Shown: positions 55,766 through 64,000 of the stretch, one piece after another
How positions within the stretch are numbered: position 1 is the first letter of the stretch
How the letters are laid out: every line of letters begins with the position of its first letter
Source of the DNA: CBDCGV01 sp965216955
GTDB lineage: Bacteria > Bacteroidota > Bacteroidia > Chitinophagales > JADIYW01
Assembly (NCBI GenBank): GCA_965216955.1
Contig: CBDCGV010000016.1
Location: forward strand, 62,001 to 126,000
Direction of reading: 5' to 3'
Length of the DNA stretch: 64,000 bases
Notes under the pieces: generated by a model
Told to the model about the DNA's origin: nothing
Database searches by the model: none
Seen by the model: the letters and a program-made list of their open reading frames with translations, nothing else
Translations under genes and position numbers: made by a program

Positions 55766-57249
55766 CTATCTCTTTTAAATATGTTAAAATGAGCTATTTC
55801 TCCAATCTCATTATAATTTGACAGATCAATGCCATTGTATTTTAAATTGTATTGACTTTCATGGTTTGTAATTACGAATTTAGGCTGCCCGCTCTTTTTA
55901 ATATAATCTAGGTCATAATCTATTTTCTTTAAGCGCTTATACTCTTCCATTGGAATATCACCATAGTAGAAGTATTCAATCCCTTCTGCCTCATATGTAG
56001 GGAAAAGAGCATGTTCAAATAGATAATTTGTTAATAGCTTATCAAAAGTAAGAATATCATCCTTTTCTTCTAATCCATTCTCAATTAGATAATTCTTGAC
56101 TTCTAATCGAACCTTGTGTTCAAGTTTATAGGGTTCCTCGATCACAAACCGCTCTTTAATATAGCTCGTATAATATTTGTCTCGCTTAACAATTAATAAA
56201 ATTATTAAACAACTAATTACTATTAATAACCTTCTTGGAAGTACAATACCCAATAAGACGATACTTAAAACTAAAGCAACTGAAACATACACAAATGATG
56301 CCCCCCAAAATGATATAGAAGTGATATTATATAATGAAATTGGAATAAGCAGAAAAGCTAAATATGTGAGTGATTTTGTTTTTTGATATGTAAATATAAA
56401 CCCTCCAAAGCCACCAGCGAGAAGGATAATAAACCCTGTCATATAATTACGGTAGATATTCAAGATAAATTTCAAATAATTAAAGCTTATATGTTCTTGT
56501 GTTTTAATAAAAAGTAGCTCAATTTGTTGGCCCTTAAAAAGCACATAAAACAACATTATGAGCGTAACTAAAACCCCAATGACAATAGGAACCTCCTTTT
56601 TCAAATTATTTCTAAAAAACAGAACATATATAACTGAAATAATTGCTGATTCAATTAAGGCATCTTGTTTAGTAAAAATTGCTAGAACAAATAGAATTAC
56701 AGCCATCAAAAAATCAGCTTTTCTATCTGTAAATTGATATTTGAATAATTGATAATTTGCACAGATCAAAAACATCACCTTTAAAGCGTCGGGTCTTGCG
56801 GCGAAACTATGATGAGTAAGTGTTCCAAAATAAAGTATGAATATTAAAAGGGTATCAATAAATTTAAGTTTTTTAAACAAACCTATTGTTTTAGTAATGG
56901 CCAAAAATGTAAGCACATTTGCAAAAAAACTCACACTCCTTCCAATCCAAAATATTTTAATAAAATCGACAGCAGGATCTATGTTAAACATTTTTGACAA
57001 TAGCGCAGTGGTATAAAAAAATATTGGGGAATATTGAGAGATAATATAAGGGGGCTGTGTGGGGTCAGGATAGAACTCTGGGGTTATCATTAACCGTTGA
57101 ATGTAATAAATGAATACTTCTTCAACACCACTTATATCAGAGTTAAAAGTAAAAATCGCAGCTATTCGACCTAATAACATCCATAGCACACCAACGGATA
57201 AAAATAGTCCTAAAAAAAGGTTTATTTGACTTTCAAATTTCCTATACAT
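55762..57249 (-). CDS. GT-C-fold membrane glycosyltransferase-like protein
   Basis: A 495-residue polytopic protein with about 10 spans. The first loop FNSDISGVEEVFIYYIQRL holds acidic residues, and PDPTQPPYIISQYSPIFFY corresponds to the proline-rich second motif of GT-C/GT83 enzymes. The C-terminal ~90 residues are hydrophilic and probably periplasmic. Its start overlaps the upstream GT-C stop by one base, and its stop overlaps the downstream start by 4 bases, so all three are coupled. Confidence 0.75.
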   Translation of the reverse strand: MYRKFESQINLFLGLFLSVGVLWMLLGRIAAIFTFNSDISGVEEVFIYYIQRLMITPEFYPDPTQPPYIISQYSPIFFYTTALLSKMFNIDPAVDFIKIFWIGRSVSFFANVLTFLAITKTIGLFKKLKFIDTLLIFILYFGTLTHHSFAARPDALKVMFLICANYQLFKYQFTDRKADFLMAVILFVLAIFTKQDALIESAIISVIYVLFFRNNLKKEVPIVIGVLVTLIMLFYVLFKGQQIELLFIKTQEHISFNYLKFILNIYRNYMTGFIILLAGGFGGFIFTYQKTKSLTYLAFLLIPISLYNITSISFWGASFVYVSVALVLSIVLLGIVLPRRLLIVISCLIILLIVKRDKYYTSYIKERFVIEEPYKLEHKVRLEVKNYLIENGLEEKDDILTFDKLLTNYLFEHALFPTYEAEGIEYFYYGDIPMEEYKRLKKIDYDLDYIKKSGQPKFVITNHESQYNLKYNGIDLSNYNEIGEIAHFNIFKRDR

Positions 57250-58898
57250 TACAACACTTCAAATATATCTATTCTATCGGTTGAATTTACTAGTTTTAAT
57301 TCTGACATTTGTATAAGCACTGACAACCATTCTTTTTCTTCGGTTGTGATCATCAAATCTTTATGATAAATAATATAGTTAAGATCATTTATCGCAATCA
57401 ACTCTTTTATATTGAGATAAGACATTAAAAGTTGATTATTGCTCATTCGGGTATTTGGGAAATAAGAAGCAGAACCATTTATGATATTGTGTTTATGTTT
57501 TGTCTGCCAATATTGATACCTAAACTCTCTATTAAACTCACTTATATCACTAACATACCCACTCTCGGTAAAGATGCTAGATGGCAATTCTACCATATTA
57601 ACCGGCTTATCAAATTGTTCGAAATAGTTATACTCAACAGGTAATTCTTGAACATTTCTATGATCTACAGCATGAACATATAGTCCAAAATTCTCGATTA
57701 GAAAAACCAATAAAACAGGTATAAAAAGCCATTTTTTATTGACCTTATCTTCTAAATATGTATAGGTAACTCCACATAAAACAGCAATTGCAATATTAGT
57801 AATGACAAAACTTCTACCAGGTATTCTAAAAAACTTATAGATTAAATCTATTTTGTATAAGTAGCCTAAAGGCATTAAAATGACCTTTTCACCAATTTGA
57901 ATAGAAGGTCCGATGGCCATTATTAAACCAATTATACCTATGAACCAAAAATATTTTTTTTGAGTAAACTTTATAAAAATTGACAACAATATCATACAAA
58001 GTACTAGTATGCCAAGGTTAGCCTTAAAGTCCATTTTTACGGTATACTGCGCCCAAGCCTGAATAGAGGAATACAGTGGATTATACATTAATGAAGACAT
58101 AAAGCTTTTCCAACCTAAAGAAAATCTTGATGCGCTATCGACTATGCCATCAGCCGGATTATATGCATTGGCTAATTCCGGTGCAAACAATTTTGCTATT
58201 AGTGGCGCAATTAGCACAAAAAAACTAAATCCCCCAAGCACTATCTCCTTTAAACTTAGAACCTTAATTTGATTAATACTAAACAAACATCTTATTGCCC
58301 AGATTATCCCTCCTAATAAAAACAAATAACCTGAAAAATAGAAGGTTGTAGCCAACCAAACTAAACTAATAACAAAGTACTTTCCCTGTTTTGTATTAAA
58401 GAAATATTCTAAGTATAGCAACGCAAAAATAATTGGGAATGCAGCTAAACCATTTAATAGCTCCATAGTACTAATCATAAAACATGAAGCGCCAAAAACA
58501 AAACCTGAAAACAAAGCAGCTCTCCAATTTTTACAATAAAAAAAAACGAGCTTATATACTGAAAAAGCATTCAGTGCATACAAAGTGGCTACCATCACAT
58601 AGGAAGCCCAAATATCACTTAGTCCAAATATTTTAAAACTAAAAAAGATAAGCGCCTGTCCCAAATAAGGCTCCATATAGGCTGAAAGTCCACCTTTTGC
58701 AGGGTAAAATATTTCCCCAAAATCTCTACTACCAAATAATTCCCTAAGATTATTAAGCATATCATAAAAAACGCCTACATGTAAGATTGAGTCCGTATTT
58801 CCTACAAAAGAATAATTAATAGGGTAATAAAAAAAATAAACTAAAAAGTAAAGAAAATAGCCTAATAGAATCAAATAATCAGTCTTTTTCTCTGCCAT
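57249..58898 (-). CDS. Large polytopic membrane protein, GT-C-like
   Basis: A 549-residue protein with about 12 spans. The first loop VGNTDSILHVGVFYDMLNNLRE and the DFGEIFYPAKGGLSAYMEPYLGQAL segment are typical of large bacterial GT-C-like proteins (YfhO-like layout). The C-terminal ~130 residues are soluble and include NGSASYFPNTRMSN. It is the first of three coupled reverse genes, divergent from the 59 kb operon across a 93-base gap. The sugar is unknown. Confidence 0.7.
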   Translation of the reverse strand: MAEKKTDYLILLGYFLYFLVYFFYYPINYSFVGNTDSILHVGVFYDMLNNLRELFGSRDFGEIFYPAKGGLSAYMEPYLGQALIFFSFKIFGLSDIWASYVMVATLYALNAFSVYKLVFFYCKNWRAALFSGFVFGASCFMISTMELLNGLAAFPIIFALLYLEYFFNTKQGKYFVISLVWLATTFYFSGYLFLLGGIIWAIRCLFSINQIKVLSLKEIVLGGFSFFVLIAPLIAKLFAPELANAYNPADGIVDSASRFSLGWKSFMSSLMYNPLYSSIQAWAQYTVKMDFKANLGILVLCMILLSIFIKFTQKKYFWFIGIIGLIMAIGPSIQIGEKVILMPLGYLYKIDLIYKFFRIPGRSFVITNIAIAVLCGVTYTYLEDKVNKKWLFIPVLLVFLIENFGLYVHAVDHRNVQELPVEYNYFEQFDKPVNMVELPSSIFTESGYVSDISEFNREFRYQYWQTKHKHNIINGSASYFPNTRMSNNQLLMSYLNIKELIAINDLNYIIYHKDLMITTEEKEWLSVLIQMSELKLVNSTDRIDIFEVL

Positions 58899-58991
58899 AT
58901 TATAAATTTACACCGATAAAATCAATTTTAACATATTCTCTATATTTGATGTTTGCTCTGAGAACTTATAACCTTTCAAAGCTTAAAGCAC

Positions 58992-59462
58992 TTGTTAATA
59001 TATTACAACATAGAAGAAAAATTATCAGAGGCTACTAACATTCTAATTGTAAGTAATAATCAAATTAAAAATCCATTTACTTTTCGTCTCGAAAGCAAAA
59101 ATGTACAAAGTATTTTGTACAAAGACATTTATAATGATAACAACTTCTATGATCTAATATATTTTGACAATGTTATCCCTAAACAGTCCAAAATTAAACG
59201 ACTTCTTAAAAAATGCTTCCAACTTTGCTCTAATGAAGGTGGTGACGTAATATTTGCTGTAGAATCAGGACCTTCTTTTTTTTCTGGCAAGCCAGGAAAA
59301 GAAAGAAGTGCTCTACTTAAAGCTGCTAGATTATTGAATTTCAATATCAGCATAGAAAAAGGAATGGACAGCTATAAAATAGTCTTCCGAAAAATACCTT
59401 TAAACCAAAATGGAGCTTTGAATTTATACTTTAGTAAAATGAATGAATATCTCTACAGTTGA
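58992..59462 (+). CDS. Small protein resembling the second half of a class I methyltransferase
   Basis: A 156-residue protein from a TTG start. The middle, FYDLIYFDNVIPKQSKIKRLL followed by LCSNEGGDVIFAVESG, recalls the post-motif-I strand and motif IV/V region of Rossmann methyltransferases, but there is no DxGxGxG motif before it. It may be a truncated or inactive methyltransferase, or a partner for the full methyltransferase encoded next, whose ATG overlaps its TGA by one base. The TTG start is weak; no ATG offers a longer version. Function is unknown. Confidence 0.5.
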   Translation: MLIYYNIEEKLSEATNILIVSNNQIKNPFTFRLESKNVQSILYKDIYNDNNFYDLIYFDNVIPKQSKIKRLLKKCFQLCSNEGGDVIFAVESGPSFFSGKPGKERSALLKAARLLNFNISIEKGMDSYKIVFRKIPLNQNGALNLYFSKMNEYLYS

Positions 59463-60229
59463 TGAATCAAGATTTACAAAACAAGAAAATAATTGATTTA
59501 TATGATGAGCGTCATACTAAATTCATGAAATATTTTGGGAATATGTTTCAAGTATTCCAGCTTAAAAAAGAGAATTACTCGATCAAAAGGCAGTCTAAAT
59601 TACTTCATGTACAACCCAATGATGTTATAATTGATGGAGGTTGTGGAATAGGTGCAACTGCTATCTCCCTCGTCAAAAATTATGATTGCTCCATTCATGC
59701 ATTCAATATTAATGATGTTCATTTAAAACTTGCAAGAGAAAACATAGCAAAAGAAAAATTAGAGGAAAAAATCTTTTTATATAATGAAGATTATAAAAAC
59801 ATAGATCAACATTTTAAACCTAATTCTATAGATAAAATTTACTTCATTGAATCTCTAAGTTATTCTGCACTTAAAGGCAAGAAAGCCACCTTAGAAAAAT
59901 GTTATAAACTACTCAAAAAGGATGGTATCGTTTTTATTCAAGATTTCTTTTTTAGTGAAGTAAATACATTATGGAACAGATTAAAAAAGGGACATTTAAA
60001 GTCTAAAATCAGTAAAGATGTTTTTTATTTTATAGAAGACTTAATTCCTTTTCTTCAAATTTGTGAAGAAATTGGGTTTAAAATTAAATACTTAAACAAA
60101 ATGGAAATAACTTTATCTCACATAGAAGAACTATATGGGAATACAGATATTCTAGAGGAAAACAATACTACAGATCAAGATTATCATTTTTTTCAACTAG
60201 AACCCTTTGAAATAATCTTAAAAAAATAG
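59462..60229 (+). CDS. SAM-dependent class I methyltransferase
   Basis: About 255 residues from ATG at 59462, one base overlapping the previous stop. Motif I is VIIDGGCGIGATAISL, followed by IHAFNINDVHLKLARE, DKIYFIESLSYSALKGKK and LLKKDGIVFIQDFFF. It is a paralogue of the methyltransferase at 32.0 kb, sharing the N-terminal pattern and FIESLS/FLESFG. It precedes the HxE WelO5-like gene by 11 bases, so methylation and oxidation are probably steps in one pathway. Confidence 0.88.
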   Translation: MNQDLQNKKIIDLYDERHTKFMKYFGNMFQVFQLKKENYSIKRQSKLLHVQPNDVIIDGGCGIGATAISLVKNYDCSIHAFNINDVHLKLARENIAKEKLEEKIFLYNEDYKNIDQHFKPNSIDKIYFIESLSYSALKGKKATLEKCYKLLKKDGIVFIQDFFFSEVNTLWNRLKKGHLKSKISKDVFYFIEDLIPFLQICEEIGFKIKYLNKMEITLSHIEELYGNTDILEENNTTDQDYHFFQLEPFEIILKK

Positions 60230-60240
60230 ACAGACGTTCA

Positions 60241-61164
60241 ATGATTTCCTTTTTAAAAAAAGTACTTAACCGTCAAAAAGCGCCTAATTATACTTCTTTT
60301 TCCAGCGAGGAAATTTATAAATTCATCATTACAGATTACTCGAATCTAAATAAGGAAGTTCCCGCTCAATTCTATGACTATTTAGAATCTGGCGAGTATC
60401 ATGGGCTCATATTAAAGAATGTACTATCAAAAGAAGAAGTTGCAACCATTCTAAAAAACCTTAACAGCATACCCAAGGGAAAAAAGATTTTCAACGACAA
60501 GAACAACCTTTATCCAAGAGGATTTTCTTCCTATACTCAAAAAAAACTGGAAGATGATGACTTAAGTTTTAAACTATATTTTGAAGAGGGAAAACGTTAT
60601 ATCGATGATTTTAATCAAGAATTTGAAGTGAAAATTGGTGAACGCCTACAAAAAATTTTCAACTATATAGGTAATGACAGGCCTTTCAATTTTCTTTATT
60701 TAGATGAAAAGGGAGCATTTCCACATAGTCAGTTTAGAACTTTGTATCCCAAAGTTGGACTATTCCCTGTGCATTGCGAGAATTGTCATCTTTCAACTTT
60801 CAATAGTTTTTATGATCACTTGGATAATCTTGTTCATGTTAAAAATCACAAAAGTTATTTTATTCTGTTAAATAAACCACAGCGTGGGGGTGAAATCTTA
60901 TTATTTGATATCCAATGGGAAGAAGGTCAGCAATGGAGACCTGTTGACATGATTCAACTTTCTAACGGAAAAGTTATAGATCCCATAAAAGACAAACACA
61001 TTAAGAAGATGCTATTAGAAGTAAACGAAGGTGATATGGTCCTTTTCTCAGGTGGTAATATTTGGCATAAAGTAACAAGAATTATGGGTAGCAAAGATAG
61101 AATAACCTTAGGGGGCTTTTTTTCGACCACCAAAGAGAATAATCATATAACCTGTTGGGCCTAG
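60241..61164 (+). CDS. WelO5-like Fe(II)/2-oxoglutarate enzyme with HxE motif
   Basis: A 307-residue third member of the WelO5-like group. FPVHCENCHLS gives H178 and E180; ILLNKPQRGGEILLFDIQW, GDMVLFSGGNIWH (H276) and SKDRITLGGFFSTT (R287) follow, with the family ending ITCWA. Like the 20.8 kb protein it has HxE, not HxG, so hydroxylation or desaturation is more likely than halogenation. Its N-terminus, MISFLKKVLNR, resembles that of the 20.8 kb protein. It is the last gene of the small forward operon after the methyltransferase, and converges on a PhyH gene 18 bases later. Confidence 0.85.
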   Translation: MISFLKKVLNRQKAPNYTSFSSEEIYKFIITDYSNLNKEVPAQFYDYLESGEYHGLILKNVLSKEEVATILKNLNSIPKGKKIFNDKNNLYPRGFSSYTQKKLEDDDLSFKLYFEEGKRYIDDFNQEFEVKIGERLQKIFNYIGNDRPFNFLYLDEKGAFPHSQFRTLYPKVGLFPVHCENCHLSTFNSFYDHLDNLVHVKNHKSYFILLNKPQRGGEILLFDIQWEEGQQWRPVDMIQLSNGKVIDPIKDKHIKKMLLEVNEGDMVLFSGGNIWHKVTRIMGSKDRITLGGFFSTTKENNHITCWA

Positions 61165-61181
61165 ATGGCACTAATACATTG

Positions 61182-61991
61182 TTACTTTAGAAGTCTTCTT
61201 AATTCAAAAAAGGAAAGCTTAGGTGTATAAAACTTAAAAAAGCCTAAACTCTCCTGTCCTTCAGGTCGTTCCCCAATCTTTAAACGATGAAAAATATCCT
61301 CATTAGCCTTAAAAAGTTCCATCTCATTTGATTGAAGTCCTTTATAATTCATATATAATAAAAACTGTGCATCTTCAGGGATTAACGCAGTAATTATGGC
61401 AATTCTATCCTCGTCTGTATTATTAGACAAAGAACCATGAACCACTCTATCATCAAACATCAAGGCATCTCCTGCTTTCATCTCAACAAAATGTGCTTTA
61501 TGTAAAAAGTACCTTTTGTACCTTTTAAAATGAAACGGCATTCCTATGCCATTTAAGGTATAAGGGAGATTATGTGTTTTAGGAACAATATATAATCCCC
61601 CATTGTTCTTATTCACATCAACTAATGGAATCCAAACATTTAAACCTCTATACATTTCCCTACTGCAATGATTATTGTCTACATGCATTGGAAAATGCTC
61701 TTTGCTATATGCCTTCTTGGCCGCAAAATTATACCCTAAATGTCTATAGCCATTAAGTTGTTTTGTAATTTGATCTTTGTACACACTTTTAATCTCATTA
61801 TGCACCTTTAATCTACTCTCATAATCATCAACTTCAAGTGTATTGTATTTTTCATCGTTAATATTTTTATCAGATTCTCTAAAAATATCTAGGCACTTAT
61901 TTACATCCTCTTTTGATAATAAAGGTTTAATTAGAAATCCTTTCTGAGTGATTTCCTTTTCTTCTTGCTCATCTAAGAATATTTTTCTCAT
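61182..61991 (-). CDS. PhyH-family Fe(II)/2-oxoglutarate dioxygenase
   Basis: A 269-residue PhyH enzyme. H103 and D105 (HFPMHVDNNHCS) and H185 (DDRVVHGSLSN) form the triad, with R196 for 2OG. Instead of HQD it has HVD, and NVWIPLVDVNKNNGGLYIVPKTH is the core. It is the most divergent of the six PhyH proteins in this window. It follows the SGNH gene by 94 bases in reverse orientation. Confidence 0.85.
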   Translation of the reverse strand: MRKIFLDEQEEKEITQKGFLIKPLLSKEDVNKCLDIFRESDKNINDEKYNTLEVDDYESRLKVHNEIKSVYKDQITKQLNGYRHLGYNFAAKKAYSKEHFPMHVDNNHCSREMYRGLNVWIPLVDVNKNNGGLYIVPKTHNLPYTLNGIGMPFHFKRYKRYFLHKAHFVEMKAGDALMFDDRVVHGSLSNNTDEDRIAIITALIPEDAQFLLYMNYKGLQSNEMELFKANEDIFHRLKIGERPEGQESLGFFKFYTPKLSFFELRRLLK

Positions 61992-62085
61992 TGAAACATA
62001 GTTTATATAGTTTGAAAATATGACTTCCTATTGTCTTTTGTATAACTTTTTAAAAAAAATATACATATTCCCTTCATTTATATGT

Positions 62086-63396
62086 TTACTCCTTTTCTAG
62101 TATCCACTGATGAATTATTTCTTTCATTTTCATATGTCCTTCATTATTAAAATGACTATCACTCGCTGTCTTTTTTTCTGAAAATCGGAAATCTTCAAAT
62201 TTAAACTTATTGGGTAATACGTAGTCCACTCCTTCAAAAACTGCTTGTTTTTCTTCATCGAGTCCTCCAATAGCTAAACTTTGTTCATCTGGAATTATAA
62301 AAACTGCACATCTTGAACCATATAAACTTCCCAATTCATTAATTTTTCGCAAAAAAGTATTTGTTATTTGTATCGCTTTATCTTTTGGAACTTCCTCCTG
62401 ACAAGGAGCACAAAAATGATTATTCAAAATCCGATTATTAATTGTTCTTAGTAGAGCTGATCTATTAAAAATACGATGTTTAACTTTCAGATTACAGGCT
62501 TTTAGAAAATTACTTTTCCAGATTTCAGGATCGTTATGATGCCTATCATTAATGTAAGTAGACAACCAACCCAAATTGGTCGCGTGCAATGGTTTATATT
62601 GCTCTTCATCATCCGGTAAAAAAATGGTTAAATCATTGCCAAGATTATACATTACAAAAACATAATCTGGTTGTAGTTTTGGAATATATTCTTCTGCTAT
62701 TTGATAATAATTTACGGTACCAGCAGATGGAATCCCTCCATTATAAACAATGTATCCTTCTGCTAATAATTGATCAGCAAAACTTTTATACAAGGGACAC
62801 GATGTATAGCCATAAGTAAACGAGTCACCGATTAATAGAATACTTTTTCTATTCGTTCTATATTGTTCAAAAGCTAATGACCTGAATCCCTCAGCATTAA
62901 TTGGGTATTCAATCCAAGTATCAATAGCTGCTTTAAAAGCCTGACTATCCGATTTAAATGTCTCTTTTATTTTTGTTATATACTTTAAATAACCTCTTTC
63001 TTCATTATCATCTGCAATTTCTTGCCATAAATGGTTATTTCCAGTACTTAAAAAGACCTGTCTCTCTTCTTTTTTTTGGTATATCGTGTTGAGAAAATTC
63101 ATTTTGAGATACTTTTCTGAAATATCTGTATTTTCTTGAGCAACGAAACCTAATGCTTGGTTAAGAGATAAGTTATGGACTTTTTGCTTTAATACCATTA
63201 AACGCTGGGGTATCTCTTTATGATGACTAAAAATGCCATTTTTTCGCAGCTCAAATGGCGCTGGATCGTAAAAATGAATTTCTTCTTTTGCAATCTTCTG
63301 ACAAAATGAATCTTCTGTTATCCTTCGAAGAATACTTTCTAATAAGAGTATTGACAAAAGGGAAGCAATTAAAATGTAGATTCCTTTTCTAAACAC
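62086..63396 (-). CDS. Membrane-anchored SGNH/GDSL-family protein
   Basis: A 436-residue protein with an N-terminal anchor (about 4-22, KGIYILIASLLSILLLES). Block I is ILLIGDSFTYGYT with S192, block II is YNGGIPSAGTVNYY, block III is MYNLGNDLTIF and block V is ASDSHFNNEGHMKMKEI with Asp and His. All catalytic-type residues are intact. The ~170-residue stretch before block I is an extra domain I do not recognise. It lies 11 bases after the last PhyH gene, so they are co-transcribed. Confidence 0.85.
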   Translation of the reverse strand: MFRKGIYILIASLLSILLLESILRRITEDSFCQKIAKEEIHFYDPAPFELRKNGIFSHHKEIPQRLMVLKQKVHNLSLNQALGFVAQENTDISEKYLKMNFLNTIYQKKEERQVFLSTGNNHLWQEIADDNEERGYLKYITKIKETFKSDSQAFKAAIDTWIEYPINAEGFRSLAFEQYRTNRKSILLIGDSFTYGYTSCPLYKSFADQLLAEGYIVYNGGIPSAGTVNYYQIAEEYIPKLQPDYVFVMYNLGNDLTIFLPDDEEQYKPLHATNLGWLSTYINDRHHNDPEIWKSNFLKACNLKVKHRIFNRSALLRTINNRILNNHFCAPCQEEVPKDKAIQITNTFLRKINELGSLYGSRCAVFIIPDEQSLAIGGLDEEKQAVFEGVDYVLPNKFKFEDFRFSEKKTASDSHFNNEGHMKMKEIIHQWILEKE

Positions 63397-63407
63397 CTTA
63401 ATTTCTG

Positions 63408-64000
63408 TTACTTATAAATGATTTGATTCACTACTTTTTGATCTACAGGTGCGCTTTTCATTTTTAAAGAAGTTATTTTTTTTCCGGATACACTTTTTTC
63501 ACCGATAATACAACTATTGTAAAAATCATCCTCCACTTGATAAACAACAATTCGTTTCTTTTTTCTCTCTTGATAATGTAATGATGGAGCACTAATTGGT
63601 GCCATTGCCTGATTAATAGCTAACCTTGGTTCATTCGTTAAATTAGGAGGAGATCCATGAAACAATTTATGATCATAAATGATGGCATCCCCGGCTTTCA
63701 TTGGCAATGCTTTCTTTTTTAGCTTAATGTCTTTAAACTCATTAGTATTTTCAAAATAAAGTGCAAGCCCTGGACCACATCGATAAGAGTTTCCCAACAA
63801 ATGACTTTTCTCTAAAATCCATAGATTCCCATTTTGCTCATTTGTATCAACTAAAGGCGTCCAAATAGTAATAGACCTGTATTTCGTTTCATCTACCATA
63901 TTCCAATCTAAATGAAAATCGAAAAAACTGGCAGTTCCAGGTTCTTTAACAGTAAAATTAGCAACTAGCGGTCTATACTCGTTTAACAAGCGTTGGGTTT
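63408..64000 (-). CDS. PhyH-family Fe(II)/2-oxoglutarate dioxygenase, N-terminus cut by window end
   Basis: The reading frame runs into the window edge, so the N-terminal part is missing; an in-frame TTG at 63989 is not a real start because TQRLLNEYRPL reads through. The triad is seen in FDFHLDWNMVDE (His and Asp) and HKLFHGSPPNL (His), with the following Arg in EPRLAINQ. TIWTPLVDTNEQNGNLWILEKSH is the core. It resembles the 28.9 kb PhyH. The gene is co-transcribed with the SGNH gene that follows 11 bases later. Confidence 0.85.
   Translation of the reverse strand, partial: TQRLLNEYRPLVANFTVKEPGTASFFDFHLDWNMVDETKYRSITIWTPLVDTNEQNGNLWILEKSHLLGNSYRCGPGLALYFENTNEFKDIKLKKKALPMKAGDAIIYDHKLFHGSPPNLTNEPRLAINQAMAPISAPSLHYQERKKKRIVVYQVEDDFYNSCIIGEKSVSGKKITSLKMKSAPVDQKVVNQIIYK

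Noticed and set aside
1..64000. A classical NRPS or polyketide cluster around the halogenase-like gene
   Set aside because: No adenylation, condensation, ketosynthase or carrier-protein domains were seen in any frame.

Overview
This window looks like part of the chromosome of a Bacteroidota bacterium. The DNA is strongly AT-rich. A secreted protein carries a C-terminal type IX secretion (T9SS) sorting domain, a lipoprotein carries a DUF6438-like domain, Shine-Dalgarno sequences are not evident, and one upstream region fits the Bacteroidota promoter pattern TTTG-N20-(T)AnnTTTG. I found no rRNA, tRNA, CRISPR array, phage module, transposase, polyketide synthase or NRPS module. Almost every gene is an enzyme or membrane protein of the kinds found in complex surface-glycan, glycolipid or secondary-metabolite loci, packed into short operons on alternating strands.

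Layout. 1-7.4 kb: the tail of a PP-loop amidotransferase-like gene, a NodU/TobZ-type carbamoyltransferase, a secreted vanadium haloperoxidase-like protein, and a reverse operon of Gfo/Idh/MocA oxidoreductase, DPM-type GT2 and DegT aminotransferase. 7.4-16.3 kb (mainly forward): an Asp/Asn beta-hydroxylase-like enzyme, an SDR, two cobalamin-type radical SAM proteins, a decayed gene relic, a DxD glycosyltransferase, an SGNH protein and a radical SAM protein with an auxiliary cluster domain. 16.3-24.7 kb (reverse operon): PhyH oxygenase, Wzt-like ABC ATPase, two WelO5-like Fe(II)/2-oxoglutarate enzymes (one with the halogenase-type HxG motif, one with HxE), two related polytopic membrane proteins, an orphan and a divergent SGNH protein. 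25-31.8 kb: four SGNH proteins and two PhyH enzymes. 32-36.6 kb: an operon of methyltransferase, UbiA prenyltransferase, asparagine synthase and lipoprotein. 36.7-44.3 kb: nitrilase-family hydrolase, GT4, DUF4184 protein, PglK-like ABC flippase, PhyH, membrane protein, GT2. 44.3-49.5 kb: a frameshifted SGNH gene, GT2 and UbiA forward, then a methyltransferase and a B12-radical SAM gene in reverse. 49.5-58.9 kb: five GT-C-like membrane proteins around another B12-radical SAM gene. 59-64 kb: methyltransferase, a second HxE WelO5-like enzyme, two more PhyH enzymes (the last cut by the window edge) and an SGNH protein.

How the genes may work together (inference): three DPM-like GT2 enzymes and possibly a UbiA enzyme could make polyprenyl-phosphate sugars for the polytopic GT-C-like proteins. 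Cytoplasmic GT4 and GT8-like enzymes could extend a lipid-linked chain, which a PglK-like flippase and/or a Wzt-like ABC exporter would move across the membrane. About ten 2-oxoglutarate oxygenases, five radical SAM enzymes, three methyltransferases, a carbamoyltransferase, amide-forming enzymes and eight SGNH proteins would decorate the product. The most striking point is the WelO5-like HxG enzyme: it is translationally overlapped with the Wzt-like ATPase and sits beside an HxE paralogue. This suggests a halogenated, or otherwise radically tailored, surface glycan or lipid that I cannot match to any described system. The repeated gene families, a frameshifted gene and a decayed duplication show that the locus has grown and been reshuffled by duplication and recombination.
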